Origin: Agapetus fuscipes
Lineage: Eukaryota > Arthropoda > Insecta > Trichoptera > Glossosomatidae
Assembly: GCA_951799405.1 (NCBI GenBank)
Contig: OX637345.1
Span: 8,804,001 to 8,868,000, forward strand
Length of the DNA stretch: 64,000 bases
Reading direction: 5' to 3'
Positions 1-9,482 of the stretch are shown here, one piece after another. A model generated the notes under the pieces. The model saw only the letters and a program-made list of their open reading frames with translations. It was not told the DNA's origin and ran no database searches. Numbering within the stretch: position 1 is the first letter of the stretch; the number at the start of each line of letters is the position of its first letter. The translations under genes were made by a program, and so were the position numbers.

Positions 1-85
1 TATGTGTTTCCTTTTGGGCATCCATTCCATATGAACCTTAAATGTGTGCATATATTTGTAACTGAGATTAAAGAATTATTTATTT
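1..85 (+). repeat. tail-A copy, 3' end only
   Basis: Matches the end of the tail-A unit (conserved GGGCATCCATT-type segment, then a degraded CTTAGATTA-type end). The copy runs off the left edge. Confidence 0.6.
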
Positions 86-734
86 AACCTTGAACGCTTT
101 TCATGACTTTGACAGTTGAAAAGCTAAATTCCAATTTTTAAAAAAGAGTTCTGTTTGGTAAAGGCTGTTGATGAATAATATCTTTTATTCCATTTTCAAA
201 TTTTGTACCTACCAGTTTATTTTATTAATTTGATTTCTTTAGCCTATTACAATATTTCAAACCAAACACATTTTAATGAAATTTGAATATGGAACATATG
301 GAAGAAAAATCTGTCAATTAGATGAAGTTGGAAATGATCAATTCCCATATAAAAACGACGTTCAGCATTTCACAAATTTAAACATGTTCTGCGATGTTTT
401 ATCAACTTTTTTGTTCGCTAAAACCTTTCCCAGATTATATTCTTTATTCTGAAACGAAAGACAGCCAAAACCGTATAGTCCTTCACCATTTTATCGCATT
501 ACCAACGAACGGTTTTTTGGTTTTATAGTATAGATTTCCCAAAAAAATATATTTTATTTTGCTGGCACTCTCTGGGCAAGGCACTCTCTGGGTTTTTATT
601 GAAAGTTTTTTGTTACTTCAAAATATAAAAATTGGTTGTGGTCTTCGATATTTTAAATAAAAATATAAATTGTTTTAGGTAACAAATCAAAGATGGCAAT
701 ATCTTTAAGTAAAATAAATATAAAAAAGGAAATT

Positions 735-985
735 ATATCTATAATCTACAATCTAAGTTGCAAAGATATTTAGCTCATATTTATTGCATGTCTACAAGCA
801 GGTACATGTTAATTCGCGCTTACACATGCTGCATGTGCATATATAAAATAAACTAAGCCTCACATGAACATAAACTTTGCAACTCTTACCGCTTTTCCTG
901 AAACGGGATGGCATGGGCAATAGTGAACCAAGTTTTTACCTACATCATGGTGGGCCAGCTTCATATCAACCTATTATTCAAAGAA
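735..985 (-). repeat. tail-A copy, reverse
   Basis: Full-length but diverged: TCTAAGTTGCAAAGATAT at the low end, TTCGCGCTTACACATGCTGC in the middle, TCATATCAACCTAT at the high end. Confidence 0.85.
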
Positions 986-1029
986 AATAAAAAAATAAAT
1001 ACTTATATACTTAACATTTCATTTTATAA

Positions 1030-1180
1030 ATAGGGGTGGCTTGAACCTCTGCAGAGTTGACTTCACTTCTAAATATCTTCAAAAACATTTCTCAATTTAT
1101 TTACATCCATCTCATAACATAATGACACCCGTACATACAGCTTCACAAATTTGTAGGATGAAATTTTTGTCTCGTTCTCT
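1030..1180 (-). mobile_element. LINE C-terminal fragment, decayed
   Basis: Minus-strand sequence resembles the end of the 62.2-kb LINE (AGGGGTGGC...CTCTGCAGAGTTG at its low end). It is frame-broken. Confidence 0.45.
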
Positions 1181-1239
1181 AAAGGAATTACATTTGATGA
1201 ATGGAACCTGCTATTTGTACAGAGAATGGGCCCGGCCTT

Positions 1240-1531
1240 AGGTACTTAAAACTTCTTAATTTGAAGTAAGGATTTTCCAGGTCCCGACGGAGAAGGTTGC
1301 AAATTTTAAATTTTCTAGTGAAGGCTGAGTAAGTCTGCAAGGATCTAATATGAATTTGGGTGTAAAGAAAATACAGATACTGGTTGTATTTTTACTTTCT
1401 TGCTATAGCTGAAGGCTATAAAGAAAGTTTTGACTTGGTGTGAATTTTTTTTTTCGAGGTTTTCACGGAAATGAGTTGTCCTGGTGCAGGACATGCCAAA
1501 AAACACTATTTTTCAAAAACGTCCGTCTGTA

Positions 1532-1593
<62 letters not shown>

Positions 1594-2540
1594 TGTGTTC
1601 TTTCACTTTCCAAAGTATAAGACTTAGAGATACTAAATTTTGGCTACATCAACTTTTTTGGACATGTATTAAGTATAAATAACACGGAATTACACCAACT
1701 TGAAAATTCAAGATGGCTGCCATACAAAAAAAACATAAAATTGCACTTTTCTCAAAAACGGCTCCACGAATTTTTCTTAAATTTTCAGAGTTGCCACTAA
1801 TTTTTATTTAATAAATTAGTTATGACAACACTCTCACTAATCTGTGTCTATGGGTTGCGATATGAAAAAACAAACGATTGTGATTTTCTCGAAAGTTAAG
1901 GGGTCATCAAAAATATAATGTTCTACAATATTATAGACAACGTAAATTTCTACAAAATTGAAAAAAAGTTTTAAAAAAAATTAATATAAAGCACCGTTTA
2001 CGCGACCTGAAATTTTAAATCGAAAATATTACAAAAACCCATTAAAATGCAAGATATTTAAATTGATTTTAGATTTGATAGGAATAACAAGTTTATCACT
2101 TTATTTCGTAATCAAAGATTTTTTACTTTTTTGATAGTTCAAGATGGCTTCCAAAGAGCTGAAAATTTAAAATGCGATTTTCTCAAAAACGGCTCCGACG
2201 ATTTTTCTTAAATTTTTTGTGAACCCATTTATAAAATGTCTATCTAAAAATTATAATCATTTTTTCATCATAATCTCGGTGTAGGGAGTTGCCATATAAA
2301 AGAAAAAAATAATGGAAAAATTCTCGGCAGTTAGAGGGTTAATAAAAAAAAATGTAGTACAAATGTAAATTAATAATAATAACTTATAATTTTCTTGGTA
2401 GTCAAAGGGTTAAAATTAGAAAAAAGGCTGTGATTCTTTAAATTTTATAAATACCAATAATAATCAGTCGTTACTTTTTCAAAATATAACTAAAAAATTT
2501 ACCCACATTACAAAGTCCTAGTTTGCATACAGACGAGTTC
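1240..2540. other. AT-rich stretch with an internal degenerate duplication
   Basis: No gene seen. Around 1690-1800 and again around 2139-2230 the order 'CAAGATGGC, then TTTTCTCAAAAACGGCTCC, then TTTTTCTTAAATTTT' recurs, so part of this stretch is a diverged duplication or two copies of an old repeat. Confidence 0.5.
1535..1592. repeat. (GT)n microsatellite
   Basis: About 29 GT dinucleotides in a row, preceded by TGTATGTATG and closed by a TC interruption. Confidence 0.97.
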
Positions 2541-2547
2541 GATGACC

Positions 2548-2767
2548 ATCTATAATAATCTAAAATCTAAGTTGCAATGAAATATAAACATTCAAACCTC
2601 ATATCAAATGCATGCCCACAAACAGGCACGTGTAAGTTCGCGCTTACGAATGCTGAATGTGGACTTACAAATAAAAACCAAATCTCAAATGAACATAAAA
2701 CCTGCAACTCTTACCGACCTTCCTTGAAACAGGGGTGAAATTGACCAAGTGAATTATTTTTTACACT
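2548..2767 (-). repeat. tail-A copy, reverse, first part (interrupted)
   Basis: Runs from the TCTAAGTTGCAA end to TTTTTTACACTTTGGGAGG, then stops. The missing end resumes at 3203. Confidence 0.85.
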
Positions 2768-3202
2768 TTGGGAGGACTGAGGAATGTGAGTAAATTGAGA
2801 TAAGACTGAATGAAACAAGAGTGGAGGTCGTGAAAGAATTTGATTATCTGGGAAGCAAGTTTGAGTCGAATGCGAAATTGACGAAATAATTGGAAAAGCG
2901 CGCTAGTAGAGGAAGAAGTGTAATGGGAACGATTGGAATAATTGCAAGAAATAGGAAACTTACGAAGAAGATGAGATCGGCGGTCCACAATGTCATATTG
3001 GTTGGTGGAAGTGAGGCTTAAGGAATGTGAGCTGAGTAAAGTAAGAGTGAGAATAATAGAAGAGTAGGTATGTATGAAAAAGGTGATGAATATTGAGGAG
3101 ATGAAAGTGGTTTGATAGGACAGAAAAAAGTGGAGGCGCATCTGCGGAGGTACCGGCCACCCCTAGTGGAACGGCGGCAGGATACAGTACAGTATAGTAC
3201 AG
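2768..3202 (+). mobile_element. LINE C-terminal fragment inserted in tail-A
   Basis: Plus-strand translation gives KEFDYLGSKFESNAKLTK and later CMKKVMNIEEMK and DRKKWRRICGG, the C-terminal signature of the LINE types seen elsewhere here. Stops and frameshifts show decay. Confidence 0.7.
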
Positions 3203-3236
3203 AGGTCAGCTTCATACCAACCTATAAGTCAAGGAT
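3203..3236 (-). repeat. tail-A copy, reverse, second part
   Basis: GGTCAGCTTCATACCAACCT then ATAAGTCAAGGA completes the copy begun at 2548. Confidence 0.8.
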
Positions 3237-3279
3237 CTTTCTTGTGTAATTGGCTCTTTTTCCAGAGAAAACCAACCTC

Positions 3280-3350
3280 GCAATGGGCTCTTGAGGTGTT
3301 ATTCACACAAAACGGCGCGCACCAAATAAATCATCCAAATATTTTTTATT
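3280..3350 (+). repeat. SINE-2 3' end fragment
   Basis: GGGCTCTTGAGGTGTTATTC then CACACAAAACGGCGCGCACC matches the tail of the SINE-2 copies at 33.1 and 63.3 kb. Confidence 0.6.
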
Positions 3351-3774
3351 CACTTAAGAATTTATATGGATATTTCCATATTGTATGAGTATGCAGGTAC
3401 ACACCGTGGTGGAATAAAATTAATTTATTATATCGATTTATTATATTTTCATTTAAACTGCATAAGCTGGTAGATGATTATAGCTTTACATACGTCATAC
3501 AGTGGGTTAATTTCTGCAAGAAAGTCGAGTGCAGATTTTGTGCAGTTTATTTTTATTCCAGTTATGATTTTACATTTGTACATATTTTTGTTTAATACAT
3601 CTGCGCATTCATTTTCATTAAAAACATCATAAGTTGTGTTGCAACGAATATTTGGTAACTATTCGGTATTATGCATATTTGGCTACTTTTTCACTACTCG
3701 ACAGAAAACCGAATGGTAATATTTTGGCCCAATACTTTTTAAAAGAAAAGGAATAAGAATTCCGATGCTCTCTT

Positions 3775-4285
3775 CAGGCCCGGATTAAGGGCGGTTCGAG
3801 CGGTGCGACCGAACCAGGGCCCCACGCTAACAAGGGCCTCGGAAGACTGAAAAAATTATGTATGGATTTGTAACTATGTAACTTAGACAATGGATTATAT
3901 AGGTCAGTTTTACACGAAATTATTTGTCAAATAAGCTTTATCTCTTGTGTTTGAATTACACCTCAAAGGACCTCTACAAATTAGGTGTGATAATTGCTAA
4001 GAAGTAGCACTGTAAAGGACAGAAAAAAGTGGAGGCACATCTGCGGAGGTACCGGCCACCCCTAGTGAAACGATGGCAGGATACGTTGCAGTACAGTACC
4101 TATTTAGTGCCGTTTTTTATTCAACCATTTAATTAACATGTTCGTAAATTGTATAATTTTGGTTCTGAAACAAATAGGAGCCCCCCCCCCCTTTCCTTTT
4201 GATAAGGGAGGGGAGAAAGGGGGCTATAGTGGGCCCCGATTTTTTTTTCCGCACTAGGGCCCCCAGAGGGGTTAATCCGGGCCTG
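3775..4285. mobile_element. hAT-like non-autonomous element with 8-bp target duplication
   Basis: Terminal inverted repeats CAGGCCCGGATTAA / TTAATCCGGGCCTG. GCTCTCTT flanks both ends exactly (3767-3774 and 4286-4293). It carries an internal scrap of LINE C-terminus (4016-4100), also seen at 3118-3180. Confidence 0.9.
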
Positions 4286-4487
4286 GCTCTCTTCAATGCC
4301 AGTGTGTGGTGCAATTTGTGTTGAGTACTTGAAAAACCGCATTTTGTGAATAAATCTTAAATGTGTAGGCTGTAAAAAACTAACGCTCTGTTTTTTGGAA
4401 ACCATGCCACCTGTCTCTATGGATTTTCTTATTTCGTGATTTTTTAAATTGATTTTTATTTTATTGAATGTCTAATAATTACACATT

Positions 4488-4715
4488 CAGTGGCGAAAGG
4501 CGCCATACAACTGGATTCCCATCGGCTTCCCTTTTAAAATGAGGCAACAAAGTAGTTAAAAAATATAGGCACAAAGTAAAAAACTACATTTAAAACCAAA
4601 GAACAATACGTATTTTTTCCCCATTGAAACCATGCAGTCTACTTTATTATCATTTTTGCCTCATTTTAAAAGGGAAACCGATGAGAATCGAGTTGTATGG
4701 CCCCCTTCGCCACTG
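4488..4715. mobile_element. foldback MITE with CAGTGGCG termini, copy 1
   Basis: About 55-bp inverted repeats starting CAGTGGCGAA and ending TTCGCCACTG. A second copy lies at 19712-19941. The CAGTGGCG terminus is hAT-like, but no 8-bp duplication is clear. Confidence 0.85.
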
Positions 4716-5439
4716 ATAATTTTGTGTATAATTTTATTGTAACTCATAAAATCGTTTTAAATACGAAATTAATTTAAAAAAGTAACTGTTTCATTTCTTA
4801 CTTGAATATTTAAAATCTAAAAGAGACAGGTTGCAATGAGTTGCACTATCGCAGCAGCGTTATCGGGAAGCAGGCGAGTACACTTTCTTTATAAACGTTT
4901 CCAGCTTCCTCCCTGTAGCCTTGACCATGACGCGAGTTGGGCAACCAATAGTGAAGACTCGGAAGGCAGTTGACAGCCACCGAATAATTGGCCGAATATT
5001 CGGTATTCGGTCGGGCTTCATGCCGAATATTTGGTATTCGGTGGATGAGCGAATACACTATTCGTTGCATCACTAATCTTAAGTAAGTTAATGTACACTT
5101 TACAGTGAGAAAAAATATTTATAATTATTCTGCTTTAATTCTGATAATATTATTTATTTATTAAAAAATGTAAGGACATCGTGGCTGAAAAACCTGCGAC
5201 AATGGTTAAACAAAAGCACCAAGTCTCTGTTTCGAGCCGCAGCATATACCTAAGGTAAAAATAGCCATAATGATCGCCGATCTTTAATATAAGTGCCATC
5301 AAAAGAGGAAGAAAGAAAAATTGCATTTCAAATTTCCTTGTACTTACATGTACAAATTAATACCGAAGTACATTAAGATATATGTAGGTTATTTGTGTAT
5401 AATTATTTATTTAAAAATAAAAAAGAGATTATAATAGAT

Positions 5440-5530
5440 ACCTACAGCTCGTATGTGAAAATTTAAAAATTATAGATGTCTATGCATATGCACAAGCATA
5501 ACGTGTAAGTTGATGCTTACGAATTATTTT
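5440..5530 (-). repeat. tail-A remnant, reverse, degraded
   Basis: Only the central part (ATGCACAAGCATAACGTGTA, then GCTTACGAAT) is recognisable. Confidence 0.4.
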
Positions 5531-6255
5531 TATTTATTTATTTTAGAGACACCAAACAGAACACTGGTAAGTACATAGCATATAATACAGAAACATAGTT
5601 TAAGCAATAACTGACATATTATTATACATTTTACAAAACAACAAAACATATCATGAGCAATATCATACATATACACCAGCGTTCCAGTGATAGGTATGCT
5701 ACATGTCGCACTCTTAATCATATAAAGAGCAATAACTCAAAAATTGGGAAAATCGAGATTTTGTAATAAAACGCAAGAACAATTCGAGAAGAATAAATAG
5801 AACGCGACAGCCGTTCAATTTGGACGAATATGACCGAGATAAAACACCGGTCGCCTTTTTCATCCCATACAAGTACTGGTTGTCTGAACTTCAAACGTGA
5901 TTTCCCAACATTCTTATTTTTTGAGTTATCTTATTTTTTGAGCCATACGACTCTTGCCCTAAAACCTTGTGGCATTCACAAAAAAAATGTGTTTTTTTTA
6001 CAGTCAGGTTGGTGGGTCTCATATCAACATTTATTTGTCAAGAAACGAAAATACACAAAAATAAATTCAAAATCTGAATTACCCAATGATATGTTTTTAG
6101 GTCAGAAGTAAATAAACCCCGGGGCAAAGAAGGTTAAAATAAGAAACCATTCAACCAAATATTTATGGAAAATGAAACAGCATCTCCAGTGAGCGTAAAC
6201 TCATAGCCATCGTCAAGCAGACCGCACCGGCGCTGTGTTCAGATACGCCGGGACT

Positions 6256-6470
6256 CAGGCGCGTGCATAGGGTATAGACAAATACTTACATTTCAGAATA
6301 AATATTTCCTCCCATTCCTTTAAAACAACTCATTTGAAATTGACTGAAGCGCTAACAATGGCTCCAATCAAACATAAATTTTTAATTGTAAATCTGAATA
6401 TCAAGCTTAAATGTTTTTTTACCATATATTGCCTACCTATTAGGCGCATATGCTTGTATGGGATGCACGC
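6256..6470 (-). mobile_element. copy of the 23.8-kb hAT-like element, reverse
   Basis: Shares CAGGCGCGTG at the low end, then TTTCAGAATAAATATTT, TCATTTGAAATTGACTGAAG and TTGCCTACCTATTAGGC with 23835-24060 in the opposite orientation. The high end is degraded and no target duplication was found. Confidence 0.75.
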
Positions 6471-6684
6471 TAAGGTGGATCGCTGTATGTATGGAAAAAA
6501 ATAAAAATCATTTTTTCGTAATTGCGTTGTGCAGAACAGTTGCTCTATGGGGTGAGTATCTGATATAAAAAAAAATCTTATCAAAATATTAATTAAGAGA
6601 TTTAGGCTTACACGGCCGGCTGATGATGCTGGAGTGAAGTTTTCCGGGATCTGTTGCCGTGGTCTGTGGGAGCTGGAGCTTCCG

Positions 6685-6719
6685 GACGTTTCGCCCATTT
6701 CTACGATGGGCATCTTCTC
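6685..6719 (-). ncRNA. hammerhead ribozyme-like core, inverted partner
   Basis: Minus-strand mirror of the 6751-6785 core in the left palindrome arm. The GAAA and stem II lie inside the perfect arm, but the first bases of the CUGAAGA box fall at the spacer edge and read differently (6718-6719), so this copy may be incomplete. Confidence 0.35.
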
Positions 6720-6750
6720 ATCAAGATCTTCATCATCATCATACTTCACG

Positions 6751-6785
6751 CTGAAGATGCCCATCGTAGAAATGGGCGAAACGTC
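6751..6785 (+). ncRNA. hammerhead ribozyme-like core
   Basis: Order of elements matches a type I hammerhead: CUGANGA box, 6-bp stem II (6759-6764 with 6772-6777), GAAA, a minimal stem III (AC/GU) and a cleavable C at 6785. One unpaired base lies between CUGAAGA and stem II. Stem I pairing is weak (CG/CG, then TTC/GAA after a small internal loop). Known hammerheads in Penelope-like elements use this type of core. Activity is inferred. Confidence 0.5.
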
Positions 6786-7359
6786 CGGAAGCTCCAGCTC
6801 CCACAGACCACGGCAACAGATCCCGGAAAACTTCACTCCAGCAAAATATTAATTAATTATACTGCCTCAAGTCATCAGAAAAATTACAAAAATACATAAA
6901 ACTACTCATTTTTACCCCTGCGTTTAAGAATCAAGTATTAGATAAAATCAAACGAAATATAATTTTGTTTCTTTAAAATGAATGAAATAGTTACCATTAC
7001 GTGTTTGGTATCTTGTAATTTGAGAGGGGTGGGTGGAGGCACTCCCTAATTTTGTTACTCCGCGCAGATGCGCGTCACCAATTCAGTGCTCTCAGAGATG
7101 TAACTATAGTTGAACGCTACTCATTTTTTGCACATACAAATTTACGAGAGATCCTAAGTGTATTTTTAATATATCAGCGTGTTAATACAACAGATTGGCT
7201 TCATTTAACTATGCAAAACATCTTAAATTACCGATAACTGAAAAATATTCTGATTGATCAAAGAACCAAAAGATAAATTATCATAAGGAGTGTTGATTTG
7301 AAAACTGCTGCGGGAAATTAAAAAAAAAGCTGAACCGGAAACAGAAATATTAACCATAC

Positions 7360-8200
7360 AAAGAAAAAGCTAAAAGGTCATTGCCAAATCTGTCTGACCT
7401 ATCAACTGATGTCTCTCAAGAACCAGTCTCAACAATAATAGTAAAACTAGCACTTCAGAGACCGCTACGTCAAATTTCGTATTCATATTCATTAAAAATA
7501 TTGACCTTGGCATACTGGAAAAACCTGTGGATAAATTTGGCATTTCCAACAAGGCTGAAGCTGTTCTTGTTTTGGCAACAAAGCGTTGGTATTATTTCAG
7601 ACAACAATTCATCCAAAGTTTTCGATCAAAATAAAATTCGAAGAGCCCGTGAAAAGCAAATAACTAAGTTCAGCGGTGTGACCATTGATTCTGATTACTA
7701 AGATTTGGATTTATACTTTGATGGACGTAAAAATAAAACCTTTAATATGGTGGATCATAAGAGAAATATAATTATAGAGGAGCGTATTAGTTTACTTAAG
7801 GACGCAAGGTCACAGTAGGTACATTGGTCATATTTCTTTAAGCACTGGAAAAGCAGCAATAATAAAAAGAAAAATTATGGATATTTTAATCAGTAAAGAT
7901 ATCAATGTCATCTTTTTTGCTGTAATCGGACGTGATAGAACTATTGTTAATACAGATGAAATTGGTAAATTCATTAAAAAAAATTAAAATATCTAGTAAA
8001 ACCGCTGCAGTAGTGTATTTCTCAACTCCATGCCAACAAACCGCCGCGCCAATTATTTGAATATATTGATGGTTGTACAAGTGGACCAAGAAGTTACTCT
8101 GGACCCATAGAAAAGGTATTAAAAAGTTGTGAAGAGCTTCCAACAGTCTCGTTTCTAACTATCCAATGTGATGTACCTATTAGACGGAGAATAACTATAA
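7360..8200 (+). pseudogene. decayed coding remnant, probably of a mobile element
   Basis: Readable pieces interrupted by stops and frameshifts: KIRRAREKQITKFSGVTIDS (7636-7698), DLYFDGRKNKTFNMV (after a TAA, about 7705-7750), IIIEERISLLKDARS, and LFEYIDGCTSGPRSYSGPIE (about 8053-8112). The pieces keep one order and strand, so they come from one ancestral gene. I recall similar proteins recurring in insect genomes, but cannot assign a family. Confidence 0.55.
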
Positions 8201-8429
8201 AGTCTGGATATTGTTCTCAAAGCTTATTAAAAAGAAACACTGGAAAACTAATGCATTCAAGATGGCTCACAGAATACTACGGTTTATGTTCTTTTTTTTT
8301 ACCATCTGTTATCAATTATAAAATGAAAGTGGATGCTCTTATGTGGTCTTACATCAAAACTAACCACATTGAATTAATGGTGCTAGACACTGTAGAGTTC
8401 TCTGTTTTTCAACCAATAATTATATCGCT

Positions 8430-9112
8430 TTGACTTTGAGATCTTGGGGTAGAGGGAAGTATCTCAAGGGAGGGGAGGGAAGAGATGCACCCCTGACGTT
8501 GCAAGGGATGGGGGAGTTGGATCTTGCACGGCGATCGATACGGATGTGTTTTGATTCTCTAAACACTAAAAATAATTAATTTCATTTTCTAATTTTTGAA
8601 TAAACTCGGGAGTGAGATTTCGGTTGCCAATCGATACGCACGTGGTTTGTTCAAATCTCAAACACTAAAAATATAAATTTATATTTTCTAAATTTTAAAT
8701 AAACGCGATTCTCAATCCGGTGCGACAGTCGACACGCGTGTGGGGTTTCATTCCCTAAGCTCGTAAAATTATAAACTCCGGTTTTCTAAACTCCGATAAT
8801 AAATTCTCAATTAAATATAAACTTAATCAATCAAATCCGAAATAAACATTTTTAAACGTTTTAATAAAATGATGGACCTTATAAATATTAAACGCGGAAA
8901 TTCTCTTTTGTTTACTTTAAAAAATAATTGTGAGAGTGGAAGTGCAGTGTCTTATTTCTTTTGGGTTCCGGCATTTCAATATTTAAAAATAAAACCATTA
9001 TTTTCGAATTAATTCAGAGTTGAAGCAGAAAAGAAGATCCTGGGCTAAGTGTTTTCAATTATACTAACAAATAACTAATTTCATTAAAACCACTTGTCTG
9101 TATTACTTTCAT
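8430..9112. other. no gene seen; AT-rich with short internal similarities
   Basis: Segments near 8545-8590, 8620-8690 and 8720-8780 share a loose order (GATTCTCTAAACACTAAAAAT-like, truncated here), suggesting a degenerate repeat. Nothing coding. Confidence 0.4.
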
Positions 9113-9388
9113 GTTGGTGTTTCTTTCAGGAGTACTTATTGTTTGCTTTCTGTTAATTATAAATGTACTTTCAGGGATTCAATGGCTTACCTGAGTGGGG
9201 GAATGCTGGTGTTTCTTTCAAGTTTACTTATTGTTTGCCTTCTGTTAATTATAAATGTATTTTCAGGGATTCAATGGCTTACCTGAGTGGGGGAATGCTG
9301 GTGTTTCTTTCAAGTTTACTTATTGCTCGATTTCTGTTAATTATAAATGTATTTTCAGGGATTCATTGGCTTACCTGAGTGGGGGAAG
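9113..9388. repeat. 92-bp minisatellite, three copies
   Basis: Units start at 9113, 9205 and 9297 with GYTGGTGTTTCTTTCA and end GGCTTACCTGAGTGGGGGAA. They differ at only a few positions. 92 is not a multiple of three, so the frame reading through it is not a protein repeat. Confidence 0.95.
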
Positions 9389-9458
9389 GTTTCCCTTTTT
9401 TATTTAGACTAAGAAATTGTTTACTATCGCTGTTTTTTTCTTCGCTTCCATGTACTAA

Positions 9459-9482
9459 CACACACACACACACACACACACC
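9459..9482. repeat. (AC)n microsatellite
   Basis: About eleven AC dinucleotides. Confidence 0.9.

Larger units (their letters stand above)
3636..5076. mobile_element. probable older DNA transposon hosting two nested elements
   Basis: The left end has TTGCAACGAATATTTGGT and the right end, reversed, GATGCAACGAATAGTG. AATATTCGG-like motifs recur inside both ends. No transposase frame is seen. The interior holds the elements at 3775-4285 and 4488-4715. No clear target duplication was found. Confidence 0.45.
6628..6842. repeat. palindrome: two 90-bp arms around a 35-bp spacer, each with a hammerhead-like core
   Basis: 6628-6717 and 6753-6842 are reverse complements at every position checked. The right arm region reads CTGAAGA (6751-6757), GCCCAT/ATGGGC stem with a 7-nt loop, GAAA (6778-6781), then CGTC. 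The left arm carries the same on the minus strand. The spacer is CATCAT-rich. Confidence 0.9.

Noticed and set aside
1440..1682. 80-codon open frame with a poly Cys-Val run
   Set aside because: The run is the (GT)n microsatellite read in frame; no other protein-like feature.
6330..6836. 168-codon minus frame through the palindrome
   Set aside because: Its first part is the palindrome arm, which gives the same peptide start on both strands; the rest is the hAT-like remnant at 6256-6470.
9163..9378. 71-codon frame with repeated peptides
   Set aside because: It is the 92-bp minisatellite read through in three frames, not a protein repeat.
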